DNA of 38,130 nucleotides from Acidobacteriota bacterium (GTDB taxonomy: Bacteria; Acidobacteriota; Blastocatellia; Pyrinomonadales; Pyrinomonadaceae): positions 1-38,130 of the forward strand of contig JAFAZX010000073.1 in assembly GCA_019239425.1 (NCBI GenBank). The letters run 5' to 3'. The number at the start of each line of letters is the position of its first letter. Position 1 is the stretch's first letter. The notes beneath the pieces were generated by a model, which did not search any database, was not told the origin of the DNA, and was given only the letters and a program-made list of their open reading frames with translations. A program made the translations under genes and the position numbers. Positions 23,994 through 32,506 of the stretch are shown here, one piece after another.

Positions 23994-25163
23994 ATGGATC
24001 AGTTCCCCGCCCCGCCGTACCCAGGCCTGGGAGTCCCGCCGCCCGCGCGTGCCGTCAAGCGCGGCGTGCTGCGCTGGGCGCTCGCGGCGGCGGCCGTGCT
24101 CGCCGCGCTGCTCACGGGCCTCTGCACGCTCTGGCTCATCGGCTACGAGACGGGCGTCGTCCCCTTCCTCGCCGGGCTGGTCGCGGCCACGCTGCCCGTC
24201 CCCGTCTACGTCACGCTCGTCCTCTGGCTCGACCGCTACGAGCCGGAGCCACCCTGGATGCTGGCCGCGGCCTTCTTCTGGGGCGCGCTCGTCGCCGTCT
24301 TCTTCGCCCTCATCATCAACTCGCTCGGCGTGGCCTTCGTCGCGGCGGTCGCGGGCGACTCGGTGGGCGAGTCTTACGGCATGGTCATCTCTGCGCCGCT
24401 GGTCGAGGAGACGGCCAAGGCGCTCGTCCTCTTCGCGCTCTTCTTCTTCAAGCGCGACGAGTTCGACGGCGTGACCGACGGCGTCATCTACGCCGCGATG
24501 GTGGGGCTGGGCTTCGCCATGACCGAGAACGTCAAGTACTACGGCATGGCCGTCGCCGAGCACAACGCGCTCGGCGTCTTCATCGTGCGCGGCGTCTTCT
24601 CGCCGTTCGCGCACCCACTGTTTACGGGGATGACGGGCATCGGGCTCGGGCTCGCGTCGCAGACGGTGAAGGGGTGGGTGAAGTTCCTCGCGCCCCTGTT
24701 CGGGTTCGCGGCGGCGGTCGTGCTGCACGCGGCTTGGAACGCCTCGGCGCGCCTGACCTCCGCGTACGAGGACGGCGCGTACGTGCTCCTGACCTACTTC
24801 CTCGTGATGATGCCGACCTTCTTCGGCATGCTGCTCGTCATCTTCCTCTCGCTGCGGAGGGAGGGTCGCGTGCTGCGCGAGCACCTGCGCCCGGACGTCC
24901 TGCGCGGCCTCATCACGGAGGCCGACTACCAGAGTCTCTGCTCGGTGTTCGGCCGCGCCGGCTCGACCTGCCGCGCCTTCTCGCGGGGCGGCTACACGCG
25001 CTGGCGCGCCCGCGTGCGCTATAACCGCGCGGCCAGCGAACTGGCCTTCCACCGCTCGCGCGTCGCCCGCGGCATCCGAACCCGCGGCGCCGCGCCACAC
25101 GAAGTCGAGGCCGACTACGTGCGGCAGCTCTACCGCCTGCGCCTGCAACTGGAGGGGAAATGA
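23994..25163 (+). CDS. PrsW-family intramembrane metalloprotease
   Basis: The 389-aa membrane protein has about eight predicted helices (residues 25-290) and the conserved motifs of PrsW/CPBP-like proteases: VEETAK with Glu138-Glu139, the MTENVKYYG stretch, SPFAHPLFTGM and LHAAWNAS. PrsW in Bacillus cleaves an anti-sigma factor inside the membrane; here the substrate is unknown. The hydrophilic C-terminus (about 295-389) is rich in Arg and may bind a partner. It follows a zinc-ribbon/TM protein gene on the same strand, which suggests co-expression. Confidence 0.88.
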   Translation: MDQFPAPPYPGLGVPPPARAVKRGVLRWALAAAAVLAALLTGLCTLWLIGYETGVVPFLAGLVAATLPVPVYVTLVLWLDRYEPEPPWMLAAAFFWGALVAVFFALIINSLGVAFVAAVAGDSVGESYGMVISAPLVEETAKALVLFALFFFKRDEFDGVTDGVIYAAMVGLGFAMTENVKYYGMAVAEHNALGVFIVRGVFSPFAHPLFTGMTGIGLGLASQTVKGWVKFLAPLFGFAAAVVLHAAWNASARLTSAYEDGAYVLLTYFLVMMPTFFGMLLVIFLSLRREGRVLREHLRPDVLRGLITEADYQSLCSVFGRAGSTCRAFSRGGYTRWRARVRYNRAASELAFHRSRVARGIRTRGAAPHEVEADYVRQLYRLRLQLEGK

Positions 25164-25254
25164 TGGGTGCTGGGTGCTGGGTGCTGGGTGCTGGGTTAAG
25201 ACGAATTGCCTTCAACCCAATACCCAGCACCCAACACCTAAAACCCAACACCCA
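25164..25254. repeat. TGGGTGC heptamer repeats, inverted pair
   Basis: Four exact TGGGTGC units and one variant start directly after the stop of the PrsW gene; a complementary arm with ACCCAGCACCCAACACC lies at about 25219-25254 and ends a few bases before the start of the MBL gene. The pair fills nearly the whole intergenic space, leaving no ribosome site. The same family recurs at 30552-30622. Confidence 0.88.
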
Positions 25255-25260
25255 TTCTTC

Positions 25261-26037
25261 GTGAAGATCAAACTCCTGCCGAGCACCATCGACCCCGAGG
25301 GGCGCGTCTCGCCGGAGCAGCGCCTGAGCTGCTTCGTGGTGGACGGGCGCGTCTGCATCGACGCCGGGAGCATCGCCATCGGCCTGACTGACGAGGAGCG
25401 CGGGCGGGTGCGCGACGTGATCGTGACCCACCCGCACATGGATCACGTCGCCACGCTCCCCATCTTCGTGGACGACCTCTTCGGCTTCCTCGAAGAGCCC
25501 GTACGCGTCCACGCCACCGAAGAGGTCTGCGCGCTGCTCGCGCGCGACGTTTTCAACGGGACGGTCTACCCGCCCTTCCAGAACTTCGACAACGGCCGGA
25601 CGCGCGTCATGCAGTTCGTCCCCTTCGAGGCCGGCGAAGAGTTCCCGGTCGCGCACCTCCGCGTGAAGGCCGTCCCCGTCACGCACATCGTCCCGACCGT
25701 CGGCCTCGTCATCTCGGACGGCGCGTGCACCGTCGGCTTCAGCTCCGACACTTCGGCTACCGAAGAGTTCTGGCGCGTCCTCAACCGCGAGCCGCGCCTG
25801 GACGCCCTGCTCATCGAGTCCTCTTTCCCGAACTCGCTCGGGAGGCTCGCCGAAGTGTCAGGTCACCTCACCCCCGAAGGGCTCGGGGCGGAGCTGCGCA
25901 AGCTCAGGCACGAGGAGATAGACGTCCTCGCCATGCACCTCAAACCCTCCTTCCGCTGTCAGCTCGTCGAAGAGTTGGAGGCGCTCGGCGTCCCGCGCCT
26001 CTCCGCGATGGAGCCCGGCCGCGAGTACGAATGGTGA
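25261..26037 (+). CDS. MBL-fold hydrolase, similar to class II cyclic-nucleotide phosphodiesterases
   Basis: The 258-aa protein has the metallo-beta-lactamase metal motif THPHMDH (His57, His59, Asp61, His62), a further His in AVPVTHIVPTVG, the Asp of GFSSDTSATEEF and a late His in VLAMHLKPS. The early FVVDGRVCIDAGSIA and the overall order resemble class II 3',5'-cyclic-nucleotide phosphodiesterases, which hydrolyse cAMP; another phosphoester substrate is possible. The start is GTG at 25261, without a visible ribosome site because heptamer repeats fill the leader; the frame is also open upstream through the repeats. The end overlaps the GNAT gene by seven bases. Confidence 0.85.
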   Translation: MKIKLLPSTIDPEGRVSPEQRLSCFVVDGRVCIDAGSIAIGLTDEERGRVRDVIVTHPHMDHVATLPIFVDDLFGFLEEPVRVHATEEVCALLARDVFNGTVYPPFQNFDNGRTRVMQFVPFEAGEEFPVAHLRVKAVPVTHIVPTVGLVISDGACTVGFSSDTSATEEFWRVLNREPRLDALLIESSFPNSLGRLAEVSGHLTPEGLGAELRKLRHEEIDVLAMHLKPSFRCQLVEELEALGVPRLSAMEPGREYEW

Positions 26038-26552
26038 AAGAAGAGTTGGAGACCGAGCGGCTCGTCCTGCGCATGTTCCGCGAGTCGGACACGGACGCCT
26101 ACGCCGAGATGGTCGCAGACCCCGAGGTGATGCGCTTCCTCGGCGGCGGCAAGCCCGTGCCGCGCGCAGAGGCCTGGCGCAACATGGCGATGATGCTCGG
26201 CCACTGGCAACTGCGCGGCTACGGCATGTGGGCGGTCGAGGAGAAGTCGAGCGGCGAGATGGTCGGGCGCGTCGGCTGCTGGCGCCCCGAAGGGTGGCCC
26301 GGCCTCGAAGTCGGCTGGACTCTGCGCCGGCGCTTCTGGGGCAGAGGCTACGCGACCGAGGCCGCGCGCGCCTCGGCCGCCTACGCCTTCGACGAACTCG
26401 GGCAGGCGCGCGTCATCAGCCTCATCGCGCCCGAGAACGTCAACTCGATCCGCGTCGCGGAGAGGCTCGGCGAGAGGCACGAAGGCGAGTGGGAAGTCTT
26501 CGGGACGAAAGTCGTCGTCTACGCCGTCGGGCGCGAAGAGTTCGGGCGGTAG
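26031..26552 (+). CDS. GNAT family N-acetyltransferase
   Basis: The 173-aa protein matches the RimJ/RimL-type acetyltransferase pattern: ETERLVLRMFRESD at the start, WAVEEKSSGEMVGRVG in the middle, the acetyl-CoA loop RRRFWGRGYATEAARA and the end ENVNSIRVAERLG. It should transfer an acetyl group from acetyl-CoA to an amine, substrate unknown. The ATG at 26031 lies inside the end of the MBL gene (ATGGTGA), so translation is coupled. A bidirectional terminator follows. Confidence 0.92.
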   Translation: MVKEELETERLVLRMFRESDTDAYAEMVADPEVMRFLGGGKPVPRAEAWRNMAMMLGHWQLRGYGMWAVEEKSSGEMVGRVGCWRPEGWPGLEVGWTLRRRFWGRGYATEAARASAAYAFDELGQARVISLIAPENVNSIRVAERLGERHEGEWEVFGTKVVVYAVGREEFGR

Positions 26553-26573
26553 TTGTTTTTGAAGAGGACGGTT

Positions 26574-26608
26574 AAGGCGGCCCGGCTTGTTTGAAGCGGG
26601 GCCGCCTT
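26574..26608. terminator. Bidirectional terminator between convergent genes
   Basis: AAGGCGGCCC pairs with GGGCCGCCTT around a 15-base loop and is followed by ATCTTATCC on plus; the minus exit is AACCGTCC. It lies between the GNAT gene and the end of the ferredoxin operon. Confidence 0.7.
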
Positions 26609-26930
26609 ATCTTATCCGTTCGAACTCGGGTTCGGCGTGGTCGCCTGAGAAGTCTTCGAGGATGACGCGGCCGCTCGGGAGGACTTCGGCGACGCGGAAG
26701 GTGCGCTCGGCGCGGCTGCGGCCGGGCATCAGCTCTGCGCGGAAGGTGACGGGCATGCCGGGTCGCGCCCAGCGGTCTGTCTCGCGGCGGTTGTATTCGG
26801 GGTAGATCGAATGCTTCCTCTCGGCCCCGCCCTTGCGCCGCAGCAGGAGCGCCGCCCCGACCGCGCCCGCGGTCAGCCCCGCGAGGCCGGCCAGGGCGCC
26901 GAGCCAACGTCCCCCTCGTCGCTTCTTCAC
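26607..26930 (-). CDS. Small membrane-anchored protein behind the ferredoxin gene
   Basis: The 107-aa product starts at GTG 26930 (MKKRRGGRWLGALAGLAGLT), has one hydrophobic segment (LAGLAGLTAGAVGAALLL, about 12-30) and a soluble beta-type part (MPVTFRAELMPGRSRAERTF, DFSGDHAEPEFERIR). It begins five bases after the stop of the ferredoxin gene, so translation is likely coupled. The hydrophilic domain may face the cytoplasm. The family is not recognised. Confidence 0.65.
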   Translation of the reverse strand: MKKRRGGRWLGALAGLAGLTAGAVGAALLLRRKGGAERKHSIYPEYNRRETDRWARPGMPVTFRAELMPGRSRAERTFRVAEVLPSGRVILEDFSGDHAEPEFERIR

Positions 26931-26935
26931 GGAGA

Positions 26936-27211
26936 CTAGCAGAGCGGGTCGAGCTTCTCGCTGATGATCGGCAGGCCGCTCAGCGACTTCTCGGCGTTGA
27001 TGGCGGTGTAGTGCTGCCAATCCTCGGGCACCTTGTCCTCGGCGAAGATGGCCTCGACGGGACACTCGGGGACGCAGGCGTCGCAGTCGATGCAGGTCTC
27101 GGGGTTGATCCACACCGCGTTGTCGTCCAGGTGAAACGCCTCGACGGGGCAGACGACCACGCAGTCCGTGTAGCGACAGTTCACACACGGTTCGCAAACG
27201 ACGTAAGTCAT
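26936..27211 (-). CDS. fdxA: 7Fe/8Fe-type bacterial ferredoxin
   Basis: The 91-aa protein is an electron carrier with two iron-sulfur cluster sites. The N-terminal MTYVVCEPCVNCRYTDCVVV and CPVEAF match the Azotobacter ferredoxin I pattern (3Fe-4S or 4Fe-4S), and CIDCDACVPECPVEAIF gives the second 4Fe-4S site. The later AEDKVPEDWQHYTAINAEKS is also typical of this family. It is slightly shorter than usual at the C-terminus. GAGGAGG precedes the ATG. A membrane-anchored protein gene follows five bases downstream. Confidence 0.92.
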   Translation of the reverse strand: MTYVVCEPCVNCRYTDCVVVCPVEAFHLDDNAVWINPETCIDCDACVPECPVEAIFAEDKVPEDWQHYTAINAEKSLSGLPIISEKLDPLC

Positions 27212-27381
27212 TAACAGAAGCCTCCTCAGAAATTTTGGATGACGGCGTCGGCGCGGATATCCAAGAAGTCTCCGCGGGTGCGGCTCCGGCCGGCTATCAA
27301 GGAATGCTCACCTCGCCCGACATATTAACCACGAACGCGCGAGATTTAAAAGTCAAAAGTGCAGTTTTCAGTTTTTAGTTT

Positions 27382-27912
27382 TCAGCCTCCCCAGTTCGCG
27401 CGCGGCACGCCCTCGGAGAAGCCGTAGAAGGCGAGGTCTTCGTCCGCCAGCATCTTCGTGAGGAGGATGACCTGCCCCGTGTGCATGGAGAAGTGTTCGA
27501 CGGCGTGGAAGACGGCCGCGAGCAGAGTCACGTCGAGACCCTGCACCCGGCGCGTCTCAAGCAGGCCGGCGGGGTCGAGCCGCGCGAGCGCCTCGTCGGC
27601 CTCCGAGACGGCGGCACGCAGCGCTCTCAACAGCTCTTCCCGCGGCACCTGCCGGCGCTCGGCGAACTCGCGGTCGCGCGTGCGCGCGTCCACCGCGCCG
27701 CCGACGCCGCAGACGACCCACTGCCTGAGATTGCCTTCGAGGTGTAAGAGAAGATTGCCGACGCTGTTCGAGCGCTCGGACGCGCGCCACCAGACCTGCT
27801 CGTCCGTAAGCCGCTCAAGGCAGCGCTCGATCTTCGGCAGGTAGTCTTCGCGCAGGTGCCTTCGCGCGCCCGCGAGGAAGGCGCGGCCCGTCTCCGAGTG
27901 CGGGGTGTTCAC
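27382..27912 (-). CDS. DinB/DUF1572-like four-helix protein
   Basis: The 176-aa protein has the DinB-like layout of four helices with metal-ligand-type histidines in NLLLHLEGNLRQWV and FHAVEHFSMHTGQV. Family members bind a divalent metal; some act as thiol-dependent transferases, others are of unknown role. The start is GTG at 27912, overlapping the stop of a small basic protein gene in GTGA, so the pair is translationally coupled. Confidence 0.85.
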   Translation of the reverse strand: MNTPHSETGRAFLAGARRHLREDYLPKIERCLERLTDEQVWWRASERSNSVGNLLLHLEGNLRQWVVCGVGGAVDARTRDREFAERRQVPREELLRALRAAVSEADEALARLDPAGLLETRRVQGLDVTLLAAVFHAVEHFSMHTGQVILLTKMLADEDLAFYGFSEGVPRANWGG

Positions 27913-28091
27913 TCGACGCCGTCCCCCGGCCGGCGTTTGTGCTTGGCCTTGCGCTCGGCGGGGTGCGCGCGGTCTTCCGGCTTGGCGCGTGAGAGAGGGT
28001 GTCCTTGCGGGGCGGCGGCAGTCCTGCGCGTCGTGGCGAAGAGCGGGCGCGCCTCGCGCTTGCCCGCGCGCTTCGTTCCAGTCTTCTTCAT
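27909..28091 (-). CDS. Small Lys/Arg-rich protein, 60 aa
   Basis: The product MKKTGTKRAGKREARPLFAT and on is strongly basic along its length, with no hydrophobic core, and may bind nucleic acid. GGAGG lies before the ATG at 28091, and its stop overlaps the DinB-like gene start (GTGA). An open frame extends 40 codons further 5' but has no ribosome site. The function is unknown. Confidence 0.6.
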   Translation of the reverse strand: MKKTGTKRAGKREARPLFATTRRTAAAPQGHPLSRAKPEDRAHPAERKAKHKRRPGDGVE

Positions 28092-28167
28092 AAGGGAGCC
28101 TCCGAATCTCTCGGACGTTGCCGCGAATGCTATGCGCGGCGGCGCTCCCGTGTCAACGCCCGCGCGC

Positions 28168-28206
28168 GGGGCGGCCGTGGCCCCTGGTACCAAAGGGCCC
28201 GGCCGC
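28168..28206. terminator. GC-rich hairpin, possible terminator
   Basis: GGCGGCCGTGGCCC can pair with GGGCCCGGCCGCC around GGTACCA. It lies downstream of the gene ending at 28295 and upstream of the basic-protein gene; no T-run is present. Confidence 0.3.
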
Positions 28207-28294
28207 CTCACGCGCTGCGCGTCTGCTTACTGTCTGCTTGAACGCTTCCCGCCAGTTGGAGACTTGAGGAGGGGCGGGAGCGTCTTCGGCGTGC

Positions 28295-28528
28295 CTATGC
28301 CTTGCTCGTCTGCGGGGTCGGATCGGAGAACAGCGTCTTGATGGCCTGCGCCGTTTCGGAGCGGCGCTTCTGCTGAAACTCGCTGACCCACTGCGAGACG
28401 GTGGCGACCATGTCGCGCGCGGCCTCCTTGGCGGAGGTGCGCTCGGCGACCGGCTCGGCCGCCGCGGGCTGTTGCTGACGATTCCTTTCGTCGCGCTTGA
28501 TGACCTTGATCGGGATTTTCTTCTGCAT
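28295..28528 (-). CDS. Small conserved-looking helical protein, 77 aa
   Basis: The protein begins MQKKIPIKVIKRDERNRQQQ, then has a low-complexity Ala/Gln/Pro part and an amphipathic helix (AARDMVATVSQWVSEFQQKR, about 37-56). GGAAT is a weak ribosome site eight to nine bases upstream. Codon use fits the flanking genes. The function is unknown, and it appears monocistronic. Confidence 0.6.
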   Translation of the reverse strand: MQKKIPIKVIKRDERNRQQQPAAAEPVAERTSAKEAARDMVATVSQWVSEFQQKRRSETAQAIKTLFSDPTPQTSKA

Positions 28529-29099
28529 GATGACTATTCCGTTTTTACGAATCCGTGTTCGTGTCAGTGTAAGACGAACAAGCGTGCCGTAAAGTTCCGT
28601 TATGTTCGGTTAACGCCTGCCCATCGGGCTGCGCCGCGTAAAAGAGCAAATCAAGGGCCACGACCCGCCAACGCTTACGCTGGCACGCCGCGACTCGCTC
28701 GTCGTGAAACCGTCGCAATAAAACTTTGACAACTCGGGCCGGACGGCCACGCCTGCTACGAGGTTTTTGCAGGAAGCTTTCGCGGGAGCGATATAACAGA
28801 TGCGTCTCGGCGTCTTCCTGTTGCCTGCTCCCCTTTTTCGCCGGCCCTACCCCTTTTCGTCCAACCGCGCAACGGCCTCGGACAGAAACGCCTCACGCGT
28901 GGCCTCTTTGCGAACAGCGCCGGCACAAACGCCACAGCGTTGGCAGAATGCCAAGCCGAGACCGCGCCCGCGCTCTTTGCCAAAGCCGACCCGCGGCCCT
29001 CAGACGCCCGACCCGCATAAATCAAGGCTTCCCGCACGCTACTTCAAAGAACTCGCGCCCGCGCCAGTTGGCATATGCGTTGCCCTTCGGGCGTGCGCG
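28529..29099. other. Long region without a convincing gene
   Basis: About 570 bases. Open frames exist on both strands (for example 28726-29103 plus and 28756-29037 minus), but they lack ribosome sites and have Cys/Arg/Pro-rich low-complexity translations, so I do not call them. I see no repeat or RNA gene here. Confidence 0.5.
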
Positions 29100-29966
29100 A
29101 TGATTGTGAGCGAACTCTTCATCATCTACCTCGCGGCGGCGGCCCCCTTCGGCGTCGCGCGATTCCTCTCCGAGCGCACTAACGGAGCGGGTCACGGCCC
29201 GGCGCTCTTCAAGGCCGCGGGCGCCGCGCTCGCTTGGCCTTTCACCTCCCTCCCGCGGCTGCTCCGTCGTCTCTCCTCTTCCGAGGCGAAGACAAACGCC
29301 GACTTCGGGAGCGCGCCCGACGAGCGCCGCGCGGAGGCCGTGAAGCGCGGGGCCGTCAACGCCCTGCGCGCCGTCGAAGACCTGCTCGTCGAGGCCGGCG
29401 CGCTCGGGGAAGAGTCGGAGCGCCACGTGCTCTTCGCCGCGCGCGAGTGTGTCGAGCGTTACGCTGGACTCGCGGCCGCCTGCTCGGACGCGCGCGCCGA
29501 CGCGAGGCCCACGCCGCGCGAGATGGAGTTGTGTCGCATCGCGGGCCGCGGCGGCGACGACCTGCTCGTCGCGGGCCGCTGCGTCCACCGCCGCAACGTC
29601 ACGCGGCTCGTCGCGCACCGCGAACGTGCGAGTGCCGAACTCGTCAACGCGCTCGAAGCCGTGCGCCGCGCCGCACACAAGATGTATCCGCCGAGCCCCG
29701 CCGCTTATTCCTCGGAGCATCTACGCGCCGCCGACCCGCGCCGGATTTCCGAGGCGCTCGCGCGCGCCCTCTCGCGCGCCGTCGAGCTGCTCGCGCTCTT
29801 CGAAGACCGCTCTTCGAACGCCGCGGTCGCGCGGATGCTGGAAGCCGAGTCGGCCGCCGCCGCCCCGCAAGGCGGCATCGAAGGAGAAGAGACATGTACG
29901 ACACAGGCGGTTCCTACAGCGTTTGTCAGCCCACGGCTCAGGACGTACACATCGCGCAGCGCATGA
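29100..29966 (+). CDS. Membrane-anchored helical protein of unknown function
   Basis: The 288-aa product begins with a membrane helix (MIVSELFIIYLAAAAPFGVA) and perhaps a second short one (AAGAALAWPFTSL). A long Ala/Arg/Glu-rich helical domain follows (about 70-260). There is no clear ribosome site before the ATG at 29100, and the frame is open further 5'. The last 73 bases overlap the next gene, which has a better start, so the C-terminus after GGIEGEE may be out of use in evolution. No family is recognised. Confidence 0.5.
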   Translation: MIVSELFIIYLAAAAPFGVARFLSERTNGAGHGPALFKAAGAALAWPFTSLPRLLRRLSSSEAKTNADFGSAPDERRAEAVKRGAVNALRAVEDLLVEAGALGEESERHVLFAARECVERYAGLAAACSDARADARPTPREMELCRIAGRGGDDLLVAGRCVHRRNVTRLVAHRERASAELVNALEAVRRAAHKMYPPSPAAYSSEHLRAADPRRISEALARALSRAVELLALFEDRSSNAAVARMLEAESAAAAPQGGIEGEETCTTQAVPTAFVSPRLRTYTSRSA

Positions 29967-30541
29967 GCTGGCTGAGGGAGGAGGTCGACCCCGTCGTGCA
30001 GCGGCAGCGTCTGGCCTTCGAGAAGGAGCAGGCGGGCGTGCTCGCCATGCGGCAGCCGCTCACGCCCGAGCAAACTTACAGGCTGTTCGGCACGTTCCTC
30101 GGGCTGCTGCCGCCGCTCGCGCTCTTCGACCGCTTCTTAACAGAGTCGAAGGGAGAACAGTCATTCTGGGTCGTCGCGCTCTGCGTCGCGATGAACATCG
30201 TCTGCTGTCTGGTGGGGCGCTGGATCGGCGGCCGGCTCGGGCTCTGGGCGGGCGACCCTCGCCGGCGCACGCGCGTCCGTTACGCCTTCGTCGTCCTCGC
30301 GATGGCCTTCGCCTGGAGCTTCGTGACGGGCGCGCTGGGCGGCGCGGTCTTCTTCATCATCGGCGCCTTCTTCGGCGTCCTCATCGCGACGCCCGTGGCG
30401 CTGGTGGCCTTCCCCGCCTTCGCGATTCTTCACCGCCTCATCTCCCGCGGTGGTATGATTGACGCGCGCCACGCCTGGTCGCTCGCGTTCGGCATCCCTT
30501 TGACGATAGCCGCGTTGATTTCGAGCCCGTGGATTAAGTAG
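29894..30541 (+). CDS. Integral membrane protein of unknown function
   Basis: The 215-aa protein has a soluble N-terminal part (MYDTGGSYSVCQPTAQDVHI, to about residue 60) and four predicted membrane helices in the rest (FGTFLGLLPPLALFDRFL, FWVVALCVAMNIVCCLVG, FVVLAMAFAWSFVTGALGG, FFGVLIATPVALVAFPAF) plus a short last one. AAGGAG six to seven bases before the ATG supports the start. It overlaps the preceding gene by 73 bases. The function is unknown. Confidence 0.8.
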   Translation: MYDTGGSYSVCQPTAQDVHIAQRMSWLREEVDPVVQRQRLAFEKEQAGVLAMRQPLTPEQTYRLFGTFLGLLPPLALFDRFLTESKGEQSFWVVALCVAMNIVCCLVGRWIGGRLGLWAGDPRRRTRVRYAFVVLAMAFAWSFVTGALGGAVFFIIGAFFGVLIATPVALVAFPAFAILHRLISRGGMIDARHAWSLAFGIPLTIAALISSPWIK

Positions 30542-30551
30542 GCGGTAAGAA

Positions 30552-30622
30552 GGTTCTGGGTGTTAGGTGCCGGGTGCCGGGTAGGACAAGCCGCTCTTAC
30601 CCAACACCTAACACCCAGAACC
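30552..30622. repeat. GGGTGCC/GGGTGTT heptamer repeats, inverted pair
   Basis: GGTTCTGGGTGTTAGGTG (30552-30569) is exactly complementary to 30605-30622. This is the same family as at 25164-25254. A short GCCTACTGCCTACTG piece of the other heptamer family follows at about 30639-30654, directly before the kinase start. Confidence 0.85.
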
Positions 30623-30657
30623 CAACACCCTCTTCACCGCCTACTGCCTACTGTCCC

Positions 30658-32502
30658 ATGCTTCTCGCGCTGCTGCTGCTCTCGCTCTTCACGCTCGTCC
30701 TGCTCGGCTTCTACGTCTTCGTGGCCGCGCCGCGCAGCCGCGGGCACCAGACGTTCGCGGCCTTCATCGCGTGCCTCGCGCTGTGGACGGTCAACGACAT
30801 CGTGATGTGGGGCTTCGGCGGCGGGCGGACGACGGCCGCTTGGTGGGCCGGGACGAGCTTCACCCTGGCGCTCGTCTTACAACTCGCCTTCGTCGTCTTC
30901 GCGTGGGTCTTCCCGGAAAACTCCGAGGTGCCCGTCCGGCGCGCGGCCGTGATGTTCGCGCCCGGCCTCGTGCTTGTGCCGGCGGCGCTCGCCGGCATGA
31001 TGTGGAGCGGGATTGAGTTCGACGGCGCGGACTTCCGCATTCGTCTGACGCCGCTCGCCTACGCCTTCGGCCTCTACATCTACGGCCTCTTCGCCTACGG
31101 CTTCGCGTTCCTCTTTCAGAAGTGGCGGCGCTACCGCGGGAGCCTCTGGGGCAAGCAGCTCGGCGCGATCCTCTTCGCGCTCGTCGTCACGGCCGTCCTC
31201 AAGACGGCGGCCAACATCGTGCTGCCGCTGCTCGGCGTCTACACGCTCCTGCCCGTCGGTTCGGTCTTCGTCCTCCTCGGCGCGGTCATCTACGCGTACG
31301 CCATCACGAACTTCAAGCTCTTCTCCATCCAGTCGGCGCTCGACCAGTTCCGCCTCTTCCCCATCGCCTACAAGGTCGCCTTCTCCATCGCGGCCGTCGC
31401 CGTCCTGAGCTTCGCGCTCTTCCAGGTGCCCATCGCCTGGTGGAGTTTCACAGACCACTCGGCCGAGGCCTGGCGGCGCTACCTCGTCTTCAGCGTCGTC
31501 ACGGCGCTCGTGCCGAACCTCCTGCTCGTCGCGCTCGTCATCCGCACCATCTCGCGCCCTCTGCGCCGCGTGACCGAGGCGGCCGTCGACGTGGCCGGCG
31601 GCGCCTACGGCACGCAGGTCGAGCTGAAGAGCAACGACGAGGTGGGCTTGCTCGCCGCCTCCTTCAACGAGATGAGCCGCAAGATGGCCGAGGACATCGA
31701 GCGGCTCCGCGCCCTGAACGAACACCTCGTCCGCGCCGAGAAGCTGGCCGCCGCGGGCGCGCTCGCCGCGGGCGTCGCGCACGAGGTGAACAACCCGCTC
31801 GCCTCCATCTCCTCGCTCATACAGATTATCCAGTCGCGCCCGCTCGCCCCCGAGAACGAGGCCGAGACGCGCGAGATGCTCCGCCTCGTCTCGACGCAGA
31901 TCGAGCGCATCTCGCAAGTCCTGCGCGACCTGCTCGACTTCGCGCGCCAGCGCCCGCCCGCGCGCTCGCGGCTCGACCTCGCGCGCGTCGTCGAGTCGTC
32001 CCTGCGCCTCGCGGCCTTCGACAAAGGCTTCAAGCGTCTGAAGGTCACGACCGACTTCGACCGGCGCGTCCCGCAAGTCTCGGCCGACCCCGACCAGCTA
32101 CAACAGGTCTTCTTAAACTTACTGCTCAACGCGCGCGACGCGATGCCCGAAGGCGGCGACCTGCGCGTCTCGCTCACCTTCGAAGAGGACGCGCGCGAGG
32201 TCGCCGTCGAAGTCGCGGACGGCGGCCAGGGCATTCCCGAAGACGTCCTGCCGCACGTCTTCGACCCCTTCTTCACGACGAAGCGCGCGGGGGCCGGCCT
32301 CGGCCTCGCGGTCTGCTACGGCATCGTCACGGCGCACGGCGGACGCCTGTCGGTCGAGTCGGGCGGCGGGCGAAGGGGGACGACCGTCCGCGTGGTGCTT
32401 CCGGCCGACGAGACGGCGTCGTCGGGGCTTGCGCCGCGCGCCCCCGTTGTGCAGACTTCCCCCGAAGATTTGAAATTTGAGATTTCGAATCTGAAATTAT
32501 AA
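30658..32502 (+). CDS. Membrane sensor histidine kinase
   Basis: The 614-aa protein has about eight membrane helices in residues 1-290 (including LVLLGFYVFVAAPR and the 7TM-like histidine kinase N-terminal region), a HAMP domain (about 290-345, RTISRPLRRVTEAAVDVAGG), a HisKA domain with the phospho-acceptor His375 in GVAHEVNNPLAS, and a HATPase domain with LLLNARDAMPEGG, DGGQGIPEDV, FDPFFTTK and GAGLGLAVCYGIV. It should phosphorylate the NtrC-type regulator encoded at 33165, one gene downstream. There is no ribosome site because heptamer repeats fill the leader. The last residues DLKFEISNLKL come from a dispersed AT-rich repeat. Confidence 0.93.
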   Translation: MLLALLLLSLFTLVLLGFYVFVAAPRSRGHQTFAAFIACLALWTVNDIVMWGFGGGRTTAAWWAGTSFTLALVLQLAFVVFAWVFPENSEVPVRRAAVMFAPGLVLVPAALAGMMWSGIEFDGADFRIRLTPLAYAFGLYIYGLFAYGFAFLFQKWRRYRGSLWGKQLGAILFALVVTAVLKTAANIVLPLLGVYTLLPVGSVFVLLGAVIYAYAITNFKLFSIQSALDQFRLFPIAYKVAFSIAAVAVLSFALFQVPIAWWSFTDHSAEAWRRYLVFSVVTALVPNLLLVALVIRTISRPLRRVTEAAVDVAGGAYGTQVELKSNDEVGLLAASFNEMSRKMAEDIERLRALNEHLVRAEKLAAAGALAAGVAHEVNNPLASISSLIQIIQSRPLAPENEAETREMLRLVSTQIERISQVLRDLLDFARQRPPARSRLDLARVVESSLRLAAFDKGFKRLKVTTDFDRRVPQVSADPDQLQQVFLNLLLNARDAMPEGGDLRVSLTFEEDAREVAVEVADGGQGIPEDVLPHVFDPFFTTKRAGAGLGLAVCYGIVTAHGGRLSVESGGGRRGTTVRVVLPADETASSGLAPRAPVVQTSPEDLKFEISNLKL

Positions 32503-32506
32503 GAGC

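Noticed and set aside
28726..29103. Possible gene in the gap before the membrane protein at 29100
   Set aside because: No ribosome site, Cys/Arg/Pro-rich low-complexity product, and a competing antisense frame of the same kind.
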